Below, piece after piece: positions 35,640 to 47,994 of a DNA stretch of 64,000 nucleotides. This stretch comes from Promerops cafer (Eukaryota; Chordata; Aves; Passeriformes; Nectariniidae). The stretch spans positions 926,658 through 990,657 of the forward strand of contig VZSE01013243.1 of assembly GCA_013398275.1 (NCBI GenBank). The letters are read 5' to 3'. The notes beneath the pieces were generated by a model, which ran no database searches, had not been told where the DNA came from, and worked only from the letters and a program-made list of their open reading frames with translations. The translations under genes and the position numbers were made by a program. Positions within the stretch are counted from its first letter, which is position 1, and each line of letters begins with the position of its first letter.

Positions 35640-38600
35640 GACCTAAACAACTGAATAAAATAATTTTCAGGTAATAAAAAAATCCCACAAAATTAGAAAG
35701 GCTGATAAAGATTATTGTAGAAAGATTTGAGTATTAACTTTGAAGGACCAAGAAATGAATAAATTTAATTATCTAAGTTTGTCTTGAAAACTTTAGAGAT
35801 ACACACCTCAGTTCTCTAAAAAACAAACAAAAAATATTTATATACATATGAGTACTTGTACAATGCAAGAAGCTCCACTAAAACTACAGGAACAAATTTC
35901 CTGCATCAACATTTGTAATCCTGGGGCCCAGGTATGCCTGTGATCAGAAAATAGACAGAGACAATAATTTGTGGTAGGGGAATCAGGGTGGCCAAATGCC
36001 AGGGCAAAAATGAAGAAAACACTAATATATAAGAGAGTTTATAATAAAATCCTCCTTACTCTGTAGTCTGTGTTTTTAAAAATTAATCTCTTGGAATAAT
36101 TGTTATTTTGTAAAAAATATAAGAAGTACTGTAATGAAGTGAGTATGCAGTGGTAAAACTACAGTGGTCAGTGCTTTTTTTTTTCTGAGTGTACTGAAGG
36201 CAGGGTGCTACACCTTGGATAAAGAAGTTCAGTCATCACAACAGAGCATTTTCTTAACTCAGCTGATAGTTGCACAAAAGAGGTGAATCCCATATTCCCT
36301 CCAAATCAATGGGTGCTTTTTAATTGAACTCATTAAAGCTGAGATCTCACACCAAGAGTAAAACTGTGCTGGATAGTGTTTCTTCTAAAACTGAAAACTG
36401 TGATTTTGGTTTAACTATGACTGCTGTTTCATGGACTCCAAATTGGGCAAACCACCTTCAAAAGTGATGAATCAAACCAGGGAGACTTTCAGACGAATAA
36501 TTTGGGGGCTAGAAGTGAGCTCAGGTTTTTAAAACTACTTCATAAATGGTATAAAAAGGGAAAAATACTGAAGAAAACACTTCCAAATATTTGTTAGAGA
36601 ACAGTATTCCATTGACAGGCAAAATCAGTAGAAAGAGTTTACACTACTTTTCCATACCCAGAATCTAAGGGTCATGTATGATTGTTCTCTGCATTGCACC
36701 ATGATAATTACTATAAATTTGAACTGCATAAAAAGGCACCATCAATGAAGTTTAATTGTTATACAGTACTGTAGTATCTGGTAAAATAACTAGAACATGA
36801 AATAATGCAATTGAAAACCTCTGTCCTAAAAAGCCTGCATTACATAAAAAGTGACTTCTATTAGGCCGTAGCTTGAATCAAAATTCTAGGCTCAATTTCT
36901 CTGTTCATTGCAAAATGCTCTGTTTATATTCTTGGACTGTTGCAAAAATGCTGTTATAAAAATATTAATAAACTCTACTTTTAAAATGCTAATCACCCTG
37001 CTAAACTGAAACTAATTTTCCCTAAGAATCTATAAAGCATCTCTCATTTCCTATACTCTATCTTCCTGCCAAACCTTAACTTTTTACCACAATTTGCTAA
37101 GGATGTGCACAAACTGGATCAGAGTTTCTTTGGTTTTGTTTACTTGTTTGCTTTTTTAAATGAAGGGGGGAATAGATTTTCCCCTAAGAGTAGTCTTAAA
37201 AATCAACATGTTAAATCATTCATCTTTGCATGGTAACTTTTTTGTCCTCTGGAGAAATGGACTTTCAGCTTGACAGATGAAAGTTTTGGGAAGTTTAAAG
37301 TGGGAGGATGCAGACAATTTTAGGTATAGCTGTTTAAATATGTTCCTCACTTTCAAATATTTTGTATGAAGTACAAGCTATCCAAGTTTCACTGCAATTC
37401 AGACAGTGTATCTTATATTTCAGATTCTCTTGCCTGTGCATCTTGCCAAGGCACTGTGAAAACTTTGCTCTCAGGTGTTTGATGTCATGTTTTCTGTGTG
37501 GTGATTCTTTGACATTTTGCAGCAAATAATAGTGAGACGACAGTTAGGCTTTAAAGTGAATTAAAATCTCTTCTGCCAGAGTTTGAGAGGCATTTTTCTC
37601 TGTTTTGTCACATTTTTATTCTGACTTGGTGAACAAATGAACTCTGAGCTTCAAACAATTATGCTAGAAATGCTGAGCATCTAAAATCAAACATTTTTTT
37701 TTTTCCTCATTGGAAAACAAAGCCTGGAATATGTTCCATAATTTCTGAGTTGGTGTGTTCTCTCAGCTTCATGCACGATGCCCTTAATTCATGCCATTTC
37801 CACCGTGTTAGCCATTAACTTTTAACCATCATGAGGCAACTCTTACGCCCTCTCCCCACCAATTAAAAAAACAGTATAACCATTTTTTTTCTCCTAAGAC
37901 AATTATTCTCTCACTGTTTCACATGAAAAATTGGGCCATAAATTGTATTTAAAATGCATGGGCAGAAGGTATGACTTTGGAATCACTTTAAAATAAAATG
38001 GGCAGTAATCATTTCCACTATTTGGATATTAAAGTTTTATAAGAACATTAAAATAAGGTAGGTTTTTTAAATTAAAATTGCTTAAAGTCTGAAGTGCCTG
38101 GAAATCATACTCTGCTGGGTGATATGTCTTTGGACGCTGTGGTCCATAAACATCTACACTGCAGTATTGATTATTTACTTATCAAAGTCACAACTATATA
38201 GATTGAGTGATGTTGGTAGCGTGAATTCATCAGTGTCCTACTGTCCTCATATATTTTTCTCATATAAACCTGGCTGGTTGTTAGTGTAGCCTTCATGATT
38301 TCTCTCTCCTGCTCCCTCCTCTCCTTCAAATGGGAGCAGTCAGATATCTCTTTCCATTCTCTCTGTCATCAGGTTTCTCTCTGCTTACCCTGCCTTGTGT
38401 CTTATGTCAGCGCTGTGGGGACTGCAGCAGGGCCAGGGTCCTGTGACTGGGCAGGGCCATATTATATATACTGAGTTGTTACAAAAACAGCAGCTCAAAA
38501 CATGCAAATGTAGTCTGGTTTTCTCTCCTGTTCTGCAACATTTGAGTCTTCTCCTTGGATCTCATGGAGAACTTGTTTGCATAAACTAGCACTGGCCTGA

Positions 38601-41600
38601 AAGTGGGATTTCTGTCCACCCACATTGAGGTTAGCAACACCTTAATATTTCCAGGGACAGTAAATAAAATGAGTGATTTGAAAGCACCAGTGTGCTTGTT
38701 GTTGACAACAGTAAGGCATTGTCATATAGATGATATTTAAAATAAGACTAAAGATAAAAGATTAAATTTTTAAACTAAGACTGTAAACTTATATATGAAA
38801 AGACCAAATTGAGTCTTAAATTCAGAAGAAATAAAATTTTTGTCATCTGAAATCAAGATAGCTGAAGCATTCTCAAAACTGGATAACTCTTTCCAGGGAG
38901 AAAATTCCAATTGTTTAACATATTTTTGTTTTGATGGAGCTGCATTCTCTGATGCAAAAATACTGGTATCCTGGTAGAAAGGTGAGTAATGTGACACCTG
39001 GGTAGAACCACAAGGTGTAGGTGATGAAATTCAACCATCTCAAAGCAGGTCTTTAAGGTCTGAAGAAAATCCTGGATCCACAGGAGTTCGAGAGAGTTTT
39101 GCCACTGATTTTAAAAGTGGGAGGGTTTCACCTCTTTAGCAAAGCTTCAGCTTTCTCGCCACAGTTTATGGGTTGGAAATAAACAGAAAGTTTCCTCATT
39201 TATTTTTCTGATCCTGGAACAAAATTTAGAATTTGAAAAGTCACCTAATGATGTCACACGAGCATGATATCCCAGCTGGCGGACACATACATTTGAGGAA
39301 CAAGGTTGTGAATAATAAATGACTGAGTCACAATTTGGAGCAAAAATTTAATGCCTAAGTCCTTGATTCTGTATTTACAAATAGTCAAAAACCTTCTAGT
39401 TGTTGCTGAAATGTCACAAATAATGATATTTAGATGAAAGAGCAGCTCCCAAACCTTATTTTACCAAAGGAATAGAAAAGCTGCCTTCTAACCTCAAGGG
39501 AAAAAACAAGGAGTAAAAAGGAAATGCTCACAAAGACAGAAGGGAATAAGAGAAAGACAAGACCGTCAGCTTTTGTACAATTTTTTGACCACGATTTGAT
39601 GCAATGGTAACAGAGGGTTCTTTCTCTCAGCAGTGCCAGAATCTCCTGGTACCTGAAGTTAATGAAAACACCATTCAAAAGACAGTCCTGAGGTCAAAAT
39701 TTGTTATATGCTTTTTCTCTCTTAGCACTGCCAGTTGATGCACAAAGGTTTCCCAGAAGTCATTAGTATTTCAGCATTCAATTTTTACATGACAAAATAG
39801 AGTAAAAGTTCATATTAAGATTCTGCCTGTAGGTCATGATCAGTTCAAATACAGCTTTTATTAAAATAAAATTGATCAAGTTGTGTTACTACTGCCTAGG
39901 GCCAGGCAAAATACTTTTGACAATTAATCTATTAAAAAATGTGATTAGGCTTTTTCAATTATTTACAAATTCAGTGTTTTCCTAAAAAAATGGAAATATT
40001 AAAAAAAACCAAACCAGCACCTAAATAATACTAGTAAACCGGATTGGCGAACAAGTGATAGAGGGACTTTTGATGAAAAGTGGGAGTACCTTGGATTTTA
40101 TTCATGTATCAAGAGGTGAACATAACTTTGAGATTGCTACCTTGGAGTTCCTAACCATGCAAACATGGTCCTTTTTTTTCTCTTTTAAATGCTTCATAAA
40201 TTGTGCAAGCAAATTATTCAAAGACAATAAACTCTTTTTGTACCAGGGGAATTTTTAGGAAGATGATGTTAAAATTATATTGGTATTGAATATGTGATGA
40301 CCCTCCTCAAATCTTCCAACAGAAAAATTCAGAGCTCCCAGGATAGGCAACTGGGAACAGAAGAGAGGGTAATATATTAAATGTATTAAAGAAATACCCC
40401 AAATGAACAAACAAAAAACTCTAAACCCATATCCTCTTTTCAATTCATACTCTTCAGAAAATGACTCCTTTTAACTGCTTAAAAGCAGCTGTTATTGTAA
40501 GATTTTCTTTCAGGTTAAGGACCAGATTTCCAAAAAATGACTGTGCTTAATTTTTTAGTTTTTATTTCAGCCAGACAAACAAATAATCATCAATATTCAT
40601 GTGGGTCAAGCCCATTTCACTCCCCCCTGCCTCTCACCCCCTGCAAATATTTTGTTTTCACTGCTGAAGTGTTTTATGTGGTCTACAAAGTGTTCAGTTT
40701 GATTTGCCTTGTGAGTTAATTTACCTGAATTTGAGTAAGAAGTTCAAAGGATGAAACTTGACTAAGCAATTCAAAGCAGATAAGAATATTTATTTATGAG
40801 TCACTTCTGTTCATAGAGAGAGATGAAGGTCTTGAAGGGGAGGTGGTTTTAAACTCTCAATTACAGCATCTTCTATAGTGGAAGAAGAGGATATTTGCTG
40901 CATTTTTTCCCACTGTCTCTTCAAGTGATACTTCCAATATTACAGAAGAGTTAAGTCTATGGCTCCCTGGTAGGGTTGAGGGGAGCAGCAGCATTGATCC
41001 CGAGCGGCCAAGCAAAAGCAGGGGGACACTTTCTGTGCACAACCAGTTGAAAAACTGTTCACCATGGACAACACAACCATTAGCTCTGACCTTCAACACT
41101 CTTGCCCCTCTCCCCTTTTAACAAGCACAGCCAGTTCAGCTGTTTAAATGGTGTGTACCTTTGAAGATATCTTTCTGCAAAGCCACTAGTATACCTGACC
41201 AAAGCCTGACTCTTGCAGGGTGAGTTCTGATTCTCAGTGGTTCCAGACACAAACTCTCCATCATCAGCTTTTTATCAGGCTCCTTTACCCGGATAAAATC
41301 TTCCAGAAACTGCTCCATTTTATTATTCTCTCATCGTTTCAGGAGACAAGAAACTTAGTTTTATTTTTGTTGAAGAAATTCACTGTACTAATTTCAAGAT
41401 ATGTCAAAAGATGGCTGTGGAATGGAAAATGCAACAGTGGTTTTTCAAATTTTATGTTCTGGTCACCAGTTGTTGGTGATTCCATATTTCTGTGACAAAG
41501 ATAGTAAATATGTATTTGAGAAGGTTAAAGACCTTTTACTTTTGAGCTTCATTCTACTCAACTGTGCCAAACCCATGCAAGAAAAAGGCAGATGTGGCAA

Positions 41601-42055
41601 AGCTGTCAAGAACAGAGATTTGATTCACACAGATGGAATTCAGAATTTTATATTACAGACTGAGCAGTAAAAGACAATTTTTTCGTCTTGTGCCTTATTA
41701 ACCTTTTTTTGTAGCAGTGTGATTGAAAAAAAATTTAAGAAAAAAATAAGAAAGCTATTTAACTGTTTAAAACAAGACCTCATATAAGAAGTGTCATTTT
41801 TCTTCTATGCATCATCACCCTTGTAACAGTACTGAATTTTATATTTAGTTTTAACTAATAAAGTTTTAGTGTTTGGTACACAAAATTGAAATAAAGCTGT
41901 AGTATTGTACTGTACAACAGTGTGTAATAGAATGGGGATTTATTCTTCCAATGAAGTACAGAAGGTGGTACTTCCCAAAGCTATAGCAGGAGCTATAAAT
42001 TGTTAGAGGCTGTGGTCTGTTTAGTGGTAAAAAAGCCTCCATTGATTGGAGTAAT

Positions 42056-42152
42056 GAAATAATTTAGGTTAAAAGAGCCTTCTGGAGGTTGCTTCTGCCA
42101 GCTTCTCAAAGCAAGGTAAACTTCAGAGTGAGACCAAATTTTTCAGGGCAAT
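42056..42152 (-). mobile_element. Old CR1 LINE 3' fragment
   Basis: AATTTAGGTTAAAAGAGCCT, TCTGGAGGTTGCTTCTGCCA, GCTTCTCAAAGCAAGGTAAA and GAGTGAGACCAAATTTTTCA, GGGCA follow the antisense 3' end of an older CR1 subfamily. The familiar form is ...GGTTGGAAAAGACCTCTGGA, GGTCATCTAGTCC, CTCCTGCTCAAAGCAGGG, ATCAGACCAGGTTGCTCAGG. Divergence is higher than in the 10143 and 47695 copies, implying an older insertion. Confidence 0.72.
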
Positions 42153-43954
42153 AGTTAAATTGAATGCTGCATGTGTCAGTCTTCCCTCATCTCCATTTTT
42201 GGACACAGTTGGATGCTGAGGTTTGAGCCAGTGCATCTGTCCTTGCATTCTTATTCTAAGAGGTACCATTTTATTGGTGTTCTTAGTGCAGCAGTGCTTT
42301 CCTAGGAGCCAAGGAATGGTACCTGGCTTTGCTTGCAAGCGCCTTTTCCTTTTTAAAACCAGCAGAGCAAGGAGGCTGTTCAGATTGCTTGCTCTCAGGG
42401 GGACTCCTATCTGCAGGTCATCTTTACAAACACACTTTGTGGCAGGAAGCTGAAAAGCTGAAGCACAAGCTTGACTGTCATGGGTGAGGTGCCAGTAAGT
42501 GGGCTGAGGCAGTGGATCTTCAGAGGCCTGTAGCGTGTGAGGAAATTACCCCTCTTAATGCTAATCTGATATTCCCGCTTAAAAAGATTATTGTTTCTAC
42601 TCCCTTTTTTGGGAGACTGTGTTTCAAAACAGTCCCTGGATTAGCTGTGCTACTTGTTAGAACCCTCTGACTGATGACTGCAATAAGGTAGCTACTGGGC
42701 ATAAGGAGAATGTGGCAAATGGAAGGGTAGAATTAAAAATCATTAATTGTTCAAGGTCATAGCGGTTTTCCTTCATTTCCAAGGGTATGCAGAATATATG
42801 TACATTCAAGATAAGCTGTTGCTTTATTCTGTCTGATCTGTAACATCATGACTCAAGATTATACATTCACTAGGATACTCAATATCATTTTTGTGCATCA
42901 AACTACTTCTCATAGTCTTAATGAGAAATTATTTTCCCTGTTTTATTGCAGGTGTCAGGATTACATTTTCCTGAATACAGCTCCTGGGTGTCAGTGCATG
43001 CTAACCTTTTCCAACCTCTGCACCTCATCCCCTCACTCATTCACAAAATAATGAGGTCAGTAAGATTTCCCTAGTTAATTTGTGCAGGGTAAAAGCCACA
43101 GTAGGGTGCTTCCTACTGACAGGAAATATCTAGTTACAGCACAGATCACAGAGAGGCATGGCAATGTTGTATTCACCATCTCTGGATGCCAACTAAGAAA
43201 ATCCTTACACCTTTGACCAACAGATATGAATATGATATGCCCTGATAAAGTCCTAGGTAGAATACTCTTTAGAACCTAAAATATCCAGTCAGCTGGGTCA
43301 GTGGGTGAAATGGAACAGGACTAGAGAAAGCAAAACAACTCAGGATGAATCTCCCTTCCATCCCCATTGCTGTAGCTTTGCCTTGGAAAAGATGGTGCAT
43401 AAATGATGGCAATGCCAGTGTGTGAAACTCACATGGGATGTAGCACCCAGCATCCAGCAGAGCTTCTTCCAAAGCAGACCTCAGGGGCAAAAGATCAGAT
43501 ACAGAAAGAATGGCTATTGTTCCATTGCTTTCCCCTTTCGTAGAGCATGTCCAGACTAACAGAGGTTGTTCTAACCTATTAAATGGAGCTTTGACAAAGA
43601 CATCAAGGTAGAACTTGGCAGAATCTGGACAGTGGAAACAGGTGCAGAACCCCATGTAACTCCTGGCCAACAGTTCCAAGCCTGTAAATCTCAAACCCAG
43701 GGTGTACTTAAAAGGCAATTTTAGCTATCCATTGATTGCTCCAGTCAATATGGCTACAAATCCCATCTGCTATAGCAGTAAAGATTTCAAGGTTTTTCCT
43801 GACAAAACCCTTGAGCATATTTTTACTCCTTTGCCATCCCATTTTACTGCATTAAGAGAAGGCTTGCAGGCAGGCCTTGGGGCTGGGATAAGGTATCCCT
43901 ATGAATTGGGAAGCATGTAAGAAACGTACTCCTCTGTGCAGGCTATAATTCATA

Positions 43955-43997
43955 TAGTTTTAGTTTAGCTTTTTAGTTTTAGTTTTAGTTTTAGTTT
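43955..43997 (+). repeat. Simple repeat (TTTTAG)n
   Basis: About seven copies of TTTTAG with two irregular units at the left (TAGTTTAGC, TTTTTAG). It differs from the vertebrate telomere repeat TTAGGG in composition and period context. Confidence 0.9.
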
Positions 43998-46900
43998 GCA
44001 AATAATTTTGAACATGGGAAAAGAAAAAAAAGTAGTGTGAAAAGAAAACAGATTTAAAATCATATGTTCCTACACATTTTATAGAAATAAGGCAGTTCAG
44101 CCACAGCAACTCAGGGTTTCAGACCCAGCATTAATTGTACATAATCAGGTGTTGGTTCTCAGACTGCATGAGAAAATCTCCAGACATGGGCATACCACTG
44201 CCAATCAAATATAAATGCTTACAGGTATAAATGATAGCTCAGCAGCTGATAGACACAGCAATGTGATATATCTTCCATGAGACCTGCTACCCCCATGGAG
44301 AGAAAGCTGGCAGACTTCTGTATCACTCATATGCAGCTGTCTTTGAATGCAAGACCTGGTTATCAGGCAGTGCACATCAAGAACACTCTGGGAAGATTGG
44401 GTAATTCTTTCTGGAAGGAAGATATAGAGACTGAGAGACAGTAGAGGATGACATGAACACTAATATAAACATTGTATTGAAACTTTTTTTAATTCAAAAT
44501 CTCATGCACAGAACTCATACGCTTGAGTCTCTTTCAATTCTGATTCAGCAATGAGCTGCATGAGGTAAGAAGAGGGAATGAGTTATATTAAACTTTGATG
44601 TATAACACTGTAATTCTATCAGTCTTAAACTCATGGTTGTGCAGTGCCTGTAGCTGGAGTTCCTCATCCTTGTTTGGGAATATACCTTTTCATCAGGAAC
44701 TGGAATGTTAATATCTGTACCTCTGCAGGCTTTTTATGATTGGATGAGAGTGGACTCTCCTCTATAAAAAGAAAGATATTGAAAGTTGTATCTGGAGTGG
44801 TTTGAAAGATTTAACATTTTGATAGATGGATTTCAATATAAGAGAAGTGCTTCCTAGTAGTTGAAGGGTACATATATAAAGAAATAGGATATTTACTTTT
44901 GTTTAGCAGTAAAAGAGCTTCAACTTGTGTGCATTCTGAAACTGGTGGGGCAAATACTAGGTTGAATGATCTGGGAAGAATTCCTACCAAATGAGTTTTA
45001 CAGAACGTGGTGTCCAGAGATTGGACCTCAATACTTGAGTTATCTAAAGTCAAACTCAACCTCCCCCACAAATCTGAAACCCTCTAGGAAGCAGTCTGGC
45101 AGACTTTCCATCTCTAATTGCCTTGAGTTATGTACACCCAATCTCCATCTTCCAGAGCCACAGAGCCCAAAAGCAAGCAGAGGCTCTTTCATGCTTACCT
45201 TGACTCTGCACAACACAAAAGGCCCTTTGTAGTAAGACACTGCACAGTACTATATATCCTAAGGCACCCAGGAGCTGCTAAAGTAGTAAAATGTCAACTT
45301 TTTAAAATTCAAGAGGAGATTTCTCTTCAGGCCACCCCTATCTCCATAGTAACAGTAATTCAGCAAAACATATTTTCATAAACTAAAGAATAGCCTATGG
45401 CAGAATTCTTTACTTTCAAGCTCCCCCTAACTGCATTTTTTTAGCGGGATCAGAAGAATCAAAGTGAGTACTTTCAGCATTCCTTAAAATCACAGGCATT
45501 TCCCTCAACTGAAAGGGACATAGTGAGGACAGGGCTAAGGGAGTGACATGTTCCTCTACTTGTTCAAAACGTATTTTGTGTTTGACACATCTGTATTTAT
45601 TTTAGGCAAAGATGTATCAGTCTTGATGGCTTTTCCTCTTCTTCATCCCAGAGATAAAGGTTCTTTAACTGAAACTTTACCAGCAGAAGCACACTGATTA
45701 ACCAGACAGCATTACCAGAATCTAAACCAGAGGTCCACATTTGAGCTGTAAGCACTTAGCTGGGAACAGTTTATTTTGGATTTAGGACCATAGAGTAAGT
45801 ATTTTAAGCTTTCAGCTGACCTAGGAGATCTTTGCATGTATAAAGTGGCCTATAAGTGCATTGCTGAGACTGTTCTGAAAGAAACAAAATAAATTACTTG
45901 TTTAGAAGTCAATCTGGCATAGTGTGAAATGTGAATCACACACTGTTCAGGTTCTGTGATTTATTGTCATGACAGGATACATATATAGATTTTTAATGTC
46001 CATATTTATCTAATGGTAATTATACAGAAAAAAATATTCTTAGTTTTGCCTTTACATCATCCTGAACATGGCATCTTTCTTTATGCATGACAGCAGGAAA
46101 AAGATGCCATAATATGCAGGTATCTTTGTTTCCTGCTAGAAGCAGTGACAGTGACTGACCCATTGTTTTGTTGTGTTTAACACAATTAAAGAAGTAAAAA
46201 AGGTAAATTTCAAAAAAATTTCCCATCTACTTGAAAAGCAAAAAAAAGGAGAAAGGACCATCTCTTCTACTAATTACTAAATTCAGCCAAAGCAGCATCT
46301 TATGTAGCACAACTGAAGAAACTGGAAAAATCCCAGATGTATATGCAGTGTTTAATTACATAGTAGCTCCAGTAGCTTCATTAACACAGCTGTGTCAATA
46401 CTGGAGGGAAAGTTGGGAGAAGTATCTTTTGGCAATGATAGTCTTTTGGAAAACTCTGAGAATCTTTTAATAGTTAGATGGAAATCATATGCTAGGTTTA
46501 AAGAAGGTGAAGCAATATTTTAAAATAATTCCTCTTTAAATACACAAAACATCTTGAAAACACTACAACATCATATATCCAGATATGAAAATTGGTTATT
46601 TAGATTTCTGAATGAACTGTGGCATCAATTTATCAATAGTTAAAATTGTTATGTTTTAATGCTTTTTCAATTTCTGGGATAGAATTTGCTATCAGAGATG
46701 GTAGAATGAGACAAAATCTTGAGTTCAGAAGTATGCAAGCACGTTCATTCCTCTTAAATATAATCTATAAAGCTATTCCTCTCTTCCCCTCCAAAATAAA
46801 ATATGTGTCAGAAGTGGGACCAAACTCTGCCTGCCTGAATATTTGTCTGTGACTGATTTAATCACTACATGCAGCTGCTGTGGACAAAGAGTAAAATGTA

Positions 46901-47361
46901 AATAAGTCTATAAATAAAACCTATCAATGTTGTGGTTAATCCTACTTAAAATAGCATGGACACCCATTCTGTGCTCTATGCCCTTTATGAGAGCATATAT
47001 CATAAAAGCAAGAGGAATCTAGCTCAGACTGGTTTCCAATGGATCTGCTGCCCAGCACAGTAGAGAGGCAACATCCAGGAGTTTTGGCTTCTTTTCAACA
47101 AGTCTCTCAGGAATTAGCTGGATTGCAAGGCCAAGGCCAGAGCACTCTAGGAACAACCCTGCAAGATTCCTGAGTCCTCTTCCTTCTCCATGTGGATTTT
47201 ATCAGGGATGAAAATGTCACAGTTCTTTGAAAATCATTTCCCAAATATCCTAAGTGACTGTAAACTGAAAGTTTACATTCCTCATCAATAGAAACAATAC
47301 CACTCTTTTGGCACAGACCTTTCTCCATACTCATTTGGATTAAGTGGGTAAAGGTAGTAAT

Positions 47362-47389
47362 CTGCAATTACTCAGCTGCAATTACTCAG
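47362..47389 (+). repeat. 14-bp perfect tandem duplication
   Basis: CTGCAATTACTCAG occurs twice head to tail without mismatch, so the duplication is probably recent. Confidence 0.9.
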
Positions 47390-47694
47390 CCTTCAGAGTT
47401 CATGGGGTTTTTTTTATGATTACCTGAGTTTCAAATGTTAGAAAGGGCTGGATAGAATATATCTAACTTGAGAAAAACTTATTAGACTCCAGGAAGGTCA
47501 GACTTGTTTAAAGCATCTCTTTCTTTCTTTCAGGTCTGAGAAAATGTAAATGAGATAAATCATAGGGAAAAGAAACCACAACAAAACACACCAACAAAGA
47601 CCAAATGTGCAAGATTCTGAAATACCATAGAAGGAGGAGATTGGCTTGGACATCTGAGAGATATGTCTTAATACCATTTTTACTTTGTCATCAT

Positions 47695-47994
47695 GGAAAT
47701 TATTTCAAGGACAGTAAAGGCTTGAGATGACCCAAGGGGTAACATCTTTAAATGGAGAGATGGCAGGTTTAGATTGGATGTTAGGAGAAAATTATTTACT
47801 GTGATGGGGGTAAGGCACTGGAACAGGTTGCCCAGAGAGGCTCCCCTATCCCTGCAAGTGTTCATGGCCAGGCTGGATGGATCTTTGAGCAACCCGGTCT
47901 AGCTAGAAGTTGTCTCTGACCATGGCAAGGGGGTTGAAACTGGATCATCTTTAATGTTCCTTCCAACCAAAACCATTCTATGATTCTGTGATTT
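47695..47994 (+). mobile_element. CR1 LINE 3' end, about 300 bp
   Basis: Plus-strand CR1 landmarks run in order: GTTTAGATTGGATGTTAGGA, ATTATTTACTGTGATGGGGG, CACTGGAACAGGTTGCCCAG, AGAGGCTCCCCTATCC, GGCCAGGCTGGATGGATCTT, TGAGCAACC, GTTCCTTCCAACCAAAACCA, TTCTATGATTCTGTGATT. The 3' tail is intact and the copy is 5'-truncated just inside the end of ORF2. The left boundary is approximate. Relatively low divergence suggests it is younger than the 42056 copy. Confidence 0.93.

Larger units (their letters stand above)
31906..42055. other. Long repeat-poor non-coding stretch
   Basis: About 10 kb holding only simple repeats (poly(A) at 35593-35639, TA-rich bases near 32200-32222) and one unidentified GC-richer patch at 33680-34250. 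No open frame exceeds about 100 codons and no known family is visible. Confidence 0.55.
42153..47694. other. Non-coding stretch with minor simple repeats
   Basis: It contains a TTTTAG tandem repeat (43955-43997) and a 14-bp perfect duplication (47362-47389). A 149-codon minus frame at 43269-43718 has no recognisable domain and is within chance expectation for a sequence this long. No transposon was identified. Confidence 0.55.

Noticed and set aside
43269..43718. 149-codon minus-strand open frame
   Set aside because: No recognisable family. At this base composition one or so frame of this length is expected by chance in 64 kb on six frames.
43955..43997. Interstitial telomere-like repeat
   Set aside because: The unit is TTTTAG, not TTAGGG, and there are only about seven copies.
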